In this document: in pieces, positions 6,447-11,318 of the stretch
Position numbering within the stretch: the stretch's first letter is position 1
How the letters are laid out: each line of letters opens with the position of its first letter
From: Podochytrium sp. JEL0797
Taxonomy: Eukaryota > Chytridiomycota > Chytridiomycetes > Chytridiales > Chytriomycetaceae
Length of the DNA stretch: 11,318 bases
NCBI GenBank assembly: GCA_027596195.1
Contig: JADGJG010000888.1
Span: 1 to 11,318 of the forward strand
Reading direction: 5' to 3'
Translations under genes and position numbers: made by a program
Notes under the pieces: model-generated
The model's database searches: none
The model's input: the letters and a program-made list of their open reading frames with translations, nothing else
Told to the model about the DNA's origin: nothing

Positions 6447-7773
6447 TCAAAGCGGTCTCTGAAATAGAATCGGAGAAATCATGGGACAAGCAGGCTTTGC
6501 AGTTCCCGAGCACCATTTGGGGTCACTCGTGCAGTAGTTGTACTGGCTGCAGCACTGTGACATTGGACACGCGCCCCAATTGAATTTGGCACCACCACAC
6601 TGAGGGTTCAAGACGGTGCCATTGCACGCGCCCGACACGGGATTTCTGGGGATCGTAATATTGACAGAAGCAACAGGCGCTGACTGAAAAGTGGAAACAA
6701 CGGTGTTGTACATTCCAAGCGTGCTGTCTTGCGACAACTCCCAAATCATAATCCCAAAAAGAGCCGCGTCGACCACATACTGAGCCTTCAACTGAGCCGA
6801 ACGCGGAGTATTGTAAACGAGTACCAATCCGTTGGACTCGAACACGTACTCTGCAAACGTGGCGTTATCAAACACGGATGCGCCCGTCACACTGTTCGCC
6901 AACACCTCGTTGTTGGATTTCACAACACAGTTCACGAGGTTCGTCTTGTCCCCGTTGGAAGGCAGTTGCAAGTGTACCCGTAGAAGGCGATGGCGACCAC
7001 GATTTGGGAGGGTCGGATTCCGGTGGAGAGGAAAGTTCGGACAATGTCGTCCACATCTGTGATCAATGCGGGTTTGGTAGCGAGTCCCATGTGACCGTAG
7101 GAGTAGCTCATGACTCCATACCAGCTCAAATAAGGCGCGAGAGCGGGGAGGTTGGCGGATTGGATGGAGTAAATGTCGGTTGGGGTGGCGATGGATAAAA
7201 TTCTCTTGGTTCCGAGTGCGGATCGAAAGGTTTGGACGAGAGCGAGGAGGTTGGACGCGTCTGAAGCGACTGGATCTTCCCAATCAATATCCTGTTACAA
7301 TTTTTTGGTCGCGTTGTTTGAATTGTCAGGGTACAAAAACGGTGACAGGTCGGCTGCGGGGGAAGGGAACTCACCAATCCATCGGCATTCACTTGATCAA
7401 CCAAGGCGACACAATTTTTGACAAACGCTGTGCGATTCGCGGCAGTGGATGTTGCAGCACTGAATACGCTGGGGTCACCCCCGATGCTCAGAGTCACCTT
7501 TAGGCGAGGGAATGTTGCGCGTTGAGCCAGTGCGAAATTGAGGTTTTCCATGTTCGCGTTTCCAAACGAACAGCCTCCATTTGAGTCTACTAGAATGTGC
7601 GCATACAGGAGAACGTCCAAATGGGCAAGGTTGACATTGTGGAGAACGCTGGGGATGGAATAGTCGGTAAAATAGGCCAGGGTCTTGCGTTGCGAGATTT
7701 GATTACGGTAGACGGTGGTTGTAGAGAATACTGCGCTGATCAAACACGCGATGATCGCGATGGAACGGATCAT
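6447..7773 (-). pseudogene. GH18-CBM18 chitinase paralog 2, frameshifted
   Basis: Tandem paralog of the gene at 4725-6240. Exon 1 is 7773-7375 (133 residues, signal peptide plus first half of GH18), about 18 residues different from paralog 1 by eye. The intron is 7374-7292 (83 nt, GTGAGT...CAG), at the same place in the catalytic motif (DGL before it, DIDWE after it). Exon 2 runs 7291-6447 but changes frame near 6966: the plus strand reads CAGTTGC where paralog 1 reads TAGTTTGC, so one base is missing in a homopolymer. Unrepaired, translation would end at 6932 shortly after YGYTC, losing the end of the barrel and the CBM18. Downstream of the deletion the other frame stays open and conserved through the CBM18 (QCGG...WC) to the stop at 6447, so the damage is recent or is a sequencing error. 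The paralog 1 third exon is not visible here. Confidence 0.7.
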
Positions 7774-8097
7774 CTTTTTTGGGTCAAGAATTGTTTCGTT
7801 TGTTTGTGTTTTGCGGAAAAGCCACCTGGATCCTTTTGTGACAATTACTCATTGTTTTGCTCACACGAATGTGCACATGGTGCTATTCTCTTCACTACGT
7901 GTCGCACACGGCCACTCTCCTTCCCCTTCCCTTTTCGATTCATAATCGATAGAAATCTTTATCCTCCAATATTCCTAATTATAAGTAAGTTTTCATGACT
8001 TGTGGGACAGCATGCAAACTGCAGGGCCTTCTCGCCGACGCGAGTGTCCGAAGGTGATCGCAATTCCGATTCGACAGTCCAAACAAAGAAAACAAAA
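7774..8097. promoter_or_regulatory. Divergent promoter between chitinase 2 and SNF2 gene
   Basis: These 324 bases separate two genes transcribed away from each other, so both promoters must lie here. On the plus strand an ATG at 7995 opens a 20-codon frame ending at 8057, before the SNF2 start at 8098; it would be an upstream ORF if the transcript begins left of it. GTAAGT at 7985-7990 resembles a splice donor, but I cannot prove a leader intron. The short inverted repeat CGTGT-CGC-ACACG lies at 7898-7910. No TATA box is convincing. Confidence 0.45.
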
Positions 8098-11000
8098 ATG
8101 GCCTCGAAACGCCTTGCCTCGCCGCCGCTCTTCTCGGACAGCGAAGACGACGACCACAGCACTGCCAAACGCACTCGCATCGTCGACGATCCCATGGCTG
8201 GCTTTATGGACGACTACGAGGACCTGTCTCCAGGTTTGCAGAGTGCGTGTCCGAAGGCATCAGCTGACACTTTGCGCAGAGGAGATTGACGCCAAAGACG
8301 CCGAATACGCTGCCCTGCTTTCCTTTGTGCTGGGCGAGTCGCACCTGAGCGACCTTCCTGTGCACCTGCGCTTCGAAGCCGAGCGACGGAAGAAGGCCTG
8401 GGACGCTGCCCACCCCTCCGAAGAACCCGTCCATTCCCAACCACAGAGTCGTCCTAGTGGATCCCAGAGCGGTCTTAGTGGATCCAGCAGCGGCCCAGCC
8501 CGACCCCCTGCGAGTGCCGTCCCGACCCGCTTTGCCGCTGCCTTTGCGCAACTGCAGGAGATGGGACTCGCCGACAACGAGGCCCACTGCATCCGCGCAC
8601 TCACTGCCACGAACGGAAACGTGGAGGCTGCCATTGAGTGGATGTTTACGCACGAACCACAAGTGAAGTCATCGCCGCCAGTGCGATTCCCACAGCCTGT
8701 CTCCTCCTCCTCCTCGTCGTCCGCCCCCTCCCACCCACAGCCGAATCAAATCGACGAAGAGCAGAGTTTGCAGGAAATTATCGCCCAGATTGAGCGCGAG
8801 GAGAAGCGCGAGCGTGATCTGCGGAAGCAAATATTGCTGGAGCAAGAAGAATCGGATGCGCGAATGGCGCGGCAGATGGAGCAAGAGCTCGTGCGTGAGG
8901 AGCACGACAAGGCGTTGGCAGCCATGAAGGTAAATCCGGATTATTGAACGGTGGCAAGATTCGCCGAAAAACAAAATTGACATGGCAACTCTCTACAGGC
9001 TCGCCAGGAACCTCCCCTGCCCGTCTTCAGCTCTCAACACCTCCATCACAGACACGTCGACCTATCCCAACCTTCCTCCTCCTCCCCCTCCTCCTCCGCG
9101 ATCCCCGCCAAGCCCGCGCAAAAGATTTACGAATTTGACTCAGACGAAGACGACGCCCTCCACGCCCACCTTCTTTCACAACCCTCCTCGTCATCCCAAC
9201 AACAACCCCCTCCCACATCCAAATTCATCCCACCCCCACCCATCCTCAAACCCAACGGCACCCCACTCCCCTCGACGCGATACACCCCCTACGAAATCCC
9301 TTCCTCCCCGGACGAATACGCAGCAGCTCCCATCTACGACATGTCCTCCCTCCTGAACCGCAACAACAACTACGGCTTTTCAGGCGGCAGTGGTGGCCCT
9401 TCCCAACCGTTTGTCCCGAAACGCGAATTCGACGCCAACGACGACGACAACGAACCACGCGAACAGCCGTTGAATGAACACGAAACGTCGGCCCAACTCA
9501 AAGATCTGCTCGAAAATGTGGCGATTACGTCCGCGGTGCCGTTACCCCACGAACGACTCGCGTCCCCACCCGAACTCAAAATCACGCTGCTCGAACATCA
9601 AAAGATTGGAGTCGCCTGGATGCTGCGGATGGAGCGCGGGAGCAACAAGGGGGGTATTTTGGCGGATGATATGGGTTTGGGCAAGACGGTGCAGAGTTTG
9701 GCTACGTGCGTGTTGAATCAGGGCGGGCCTACATTGGTGGTGGCGCCGACGAGTTTGATTTTGCAGTGGAAGGAGGAGGTGAGGGAGAAGGTGAAGGCGG
9801 GGATATTCAAGGTCTTTGTGTATTACGGCAAAGGTGAGGGTTTTTGTTTTGTTCGTCAACTCATTCACATTCGCGTTTTAGATCGAAAAAACAAGACGGC
9901 CCATTCGTTGAGACAATACGATATTGTCATCACGACCTACGGGACTGTCGCGATGGAGTGGCCCCAAGTTCGGAAAGTGACGAAAAAAGAACTCGCCGAC
10001 AAGAACAACGAGCGCAACCCCGAGCGACTTGCCGAGCTCGAACGTGCGCAAGCTGCCAAGGACGACGCGTACATCCTCGCGCAACGCGGGGAACTGTTCA
10101 AGGTGCACTGGCACCGCGTGATTCTTGACGAGGCGCATACGGTCAAAAACAAGGCGACGCGGGCAGCGAGGGCATGCGTGCAGTTGAAGGCGGGCTTGCG
10201 GTGGTGTTTGACGGGGACTCCTATTCAGAACAACGTCGGGGAGCTCTATAGCTTGATTGACTTTTTGGATATCAAGGTTTGGTTTTCTTTTTTTTGGTTG
10301 GTGTGTGTCGCCCTTTTTTCCAACTCACCCCCCCTTTCCTCCCACAAATGCAGCCATATTGTCACTGGGACAAGTTCCGGGACGAGATCGAAAAGCCGTT
10401 CAAAGCTGGAAAGCACAAACGCGTCATGCAACGCGTGCAAGCCCTCCTCAAAGCCATCTGCCTCCGCCGCACCAAAACCTCCCAACTCGACGGCCGCCCC
10501 ATCATCACCCTCGAACCCAAAACCGTCGAAATGATCCAAGTCGCCTTCTCCCCCGCCGAACGCGAGTTTTACGACTCGATGGAGAAGAAGACGTTGTTGA
10601 AGTTCAACGCGTATTTGAAGGCGGGCACGGTGATGCAAAACTACTCGAACATTCTGGTGTTGCTGTTGAGATTGCGGCAGGCATGTTGTCACCCGAGTTT
10701 GGTGGCGGAGAAGTTCAACGAAGCTCCCCCCGAGTTGTTGGAGGCGGCGGAGGCGAGTGCGGTTGCGGCGGCTGGGGCGCAGGATCCGTTGACGGTGCTT
10801 TCGCAGGAGATTCAGCAGCGGTTGTTGAGCATGCGGCTCAAATCGGGGTATGAGTGTCCCATCTGTTTCGACGCGATTGAGGGAGGCAAGATTCTTGCAG
10901 GATGTGGGCACGTGTTTTGTGGGGATTGCATCAACGGGTGGGGAAATGGGAACGGAGTGGAGGAAAAGGTGTGTCCACAATGTCGCGGTGAGATTCATGT

Positions 11001-11244
11001 CGAGAGTTTGGTCTCCGTGGATGAGTTTTTGAAGTGTGCGCGGCGCGCGGGGTTGATGGTGAAGGTTGTTGCGGGGGTGGATGGGGAGGAGGATGGGTTG
11101 TCGGAGAAGGCGAAGGGGAAGTTGCCGAAGCGGGAAGGGGTTGTGGAGTTGGATTGTGATGAGGAGGAGGAAGAGGTGGAGGATTTGGATGGGATGGAGG
11201 GGTGGATTTCGAGTACGAAAATCGATCAGTTGAGTTTTTTTTTG

Positions 11245-11245
<1 letters not shown>
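8098..11245 (+). CDS. Uls1/Rad16-type SNF2 translocase with UBA and RING domains, 3' truncated
   Basis: Five exons: 8098-8233, 8280-8929, 8999-9833, 9882-10276 and 10354 to the contig end. The ATG at 8098 follows AACAAAA. Domain order by residue: acidic N-terminus; UBA domain about 130-170 (LQEMGLADN..., NGNVEAAIEWMF); charged coiled coil about 203-266; Ser/Pro-rich linker; SNF2 ATPase lobe 1 from about 455, with Walker A DDMGLGKT at 485-492, VVAPTSLI near 509, DEAH at 623-626 and LTGTPIQN at 650-657; RRTK near 710; RING finger C840-C843-C856-H858-C861-C864-C879-C882; then VVEL plus an acidic run, a candidate SUMO-interaction motif. The HQKIGVAWML...KGGILADDMGLGKT stretch and the RING placed inside the ATPase resemble Uls1/Ris1 and Rad16, nuclear enzymes that remodel or strip DNA-bound, often SUMO-modified, proteins and may ligate ubiquitin. 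The second helicase lobe is missing because the contig ends. No HIRAN domain is seen, which argues against Rad5/HLTF. Confidence 0.88.
8234..8279 (+). other. Intron 1 of the SNF2 gene (46 nt)
   Basis: Inferred from the frame change between the first two exons. Donor GTTTGC and acceptor GCAG, with GCTGAC at 8263-8268 as a good branch site. Splicing gives SPEEID across the junction. A donor at 8243 (GTGCGT) keeps the same phase but leaves only 37 nt, which seems too short. The use of GTTTGG as donor in intron 4 supports the 8234 choice. Confidence 0.6.
8930..8998 (+). other. Intron 2 of the SNF2 gene (69 nt)
   Basis: Donor GTAAAT after ATG-AAG, acceptor CTACAG, phase 0. Unspliced, the frame stops at 8945-8947. 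Splicing joins the coiled coil (ALAAMK) to ARQEPPLP and keeps a long open frame into the ATPase domain. Confidence 0.85.
9834..9881 (+). other. Intron 3 of the SNF2 gene (48 nt, in frame)
   Basis: Donor GTGAGG, acceptor TTTTAG, phase 1; splicing gives YYGKDRKNKT. The intron is a multiple of three and has no stop, so retention would insert 16 residues in lobe 1 between motif Ia and motif II. Its pyrimidine-rich 3' end and the misfit of the retained residues with the family favour splicing. Confidence 0.75.
10277..10353 (+). other. Intron 4 of the SNF2 gene (77 nt)
   Basis: Donor GTTTGG after ATC-AAG, a long T-rich stretch, acceptor ATGCAG, phase 0. Splicing joins LIDFLDIK to PYCHWDKF, the pattern expected after motif III in this family. 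Reading through would switch to a non-conserved frame that ends at 10534. Confidence 0.88.

Positions 11246-11318
<73 letters not shown>
11246..11318. repeat. Terminal poly-G tract (right contig end)
   Basis: Seventy-three consecutive G residues follow TTTTTTTTTGC at the right end and interrupt the SNF2 gene. The frame of the preceding exon can be trusted to about 11230 (STKIDQ); the translation of the T- and G-runs after that has no meaning. The tract is most likely an artefact of reads ending in poly-G. Confidence 0.9.

Noticed and set aside
8243..8279. 37-nt version of SNF2 intron 1 with donor GTGCGT
   Set aside because: It keeps the frame, but is shorter than every other intron here; the 46-nt version has a donor like that of intron 4.
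8204..8662. Minus-strand open frame of 152 codons
   Set aside because: Antisense to the UBA-containing exon of the SNF2 gene; no independent support.

Overview
The window reads as one complete contig of a fungal nuclear genome. Its genes are spread over both strands, each with its own promoter. Introns are short (46 to 83 nt) and GT-AG, and there is a nuclear-type tRNA gene with internal A and B boxes. The gene set fits an early-diverging, possibly chytrid, fungus: GH18 chitinases carrying a CBM18 chitin-binding module, a secreted EXORDIUM/PHI-1-like protein, a MYND-finger protein and a RING-containing SNF2 translocase. The chytrid placement is inference. Both contig ends are homopolymers (C at the left, G at the right), so each strand ends 3' in G. 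This looks like a sequencing or assembly artefact, and it cuts off the last gene.

Layout. 1-45 is poly-C and 46-920 has no convincing gene. 921-2681 (minus) is a 586-residue protein with an N-terminal Cys/His cluster, a possible glutamine-amidotransferase-like middle and a C-terminal MYND zinc finger. 2860-3891 (minus) is a secreted 343-residue EXORDIUM/PHI-1-like protein with a TATA box and an AATAAA signal. 4304-4377 (plus) is tRNA-Lys(UUU), followed by a 47-bp near-perfect direct repeat with a hairpin. 4725-6240 and 6447-7773 (both minus) are tandem GH18-CBM18 chitinase paralogs. The first is intact and probably has a third exon. The second has a one-base deletion that breaks the frame. 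8098 to the right end (plus) is a five-exon gene for a Uls1/Rad16-type SNF2 translocase with UBA and RING domains, truncated before the C-terminal helicase lobe.

How the genes relate. The two chitinases are a local duplication: they share the same intron position inside the catalytic motif and the same domain order. With the EXORDIUM-like protein they are the secreted, probably wall-related part of the window. The MYND and SNF2 proteins are intracellular and I see no link between them and the secretory genes. There is no operon-like or defence-like system. The points most worth checking are the UBA + SNF2 + RING + candidate SIM architecture, the broken chitinase copy, the stop codon that lies inside a splice donor, and the irregular acceptor stem of the tRNA.
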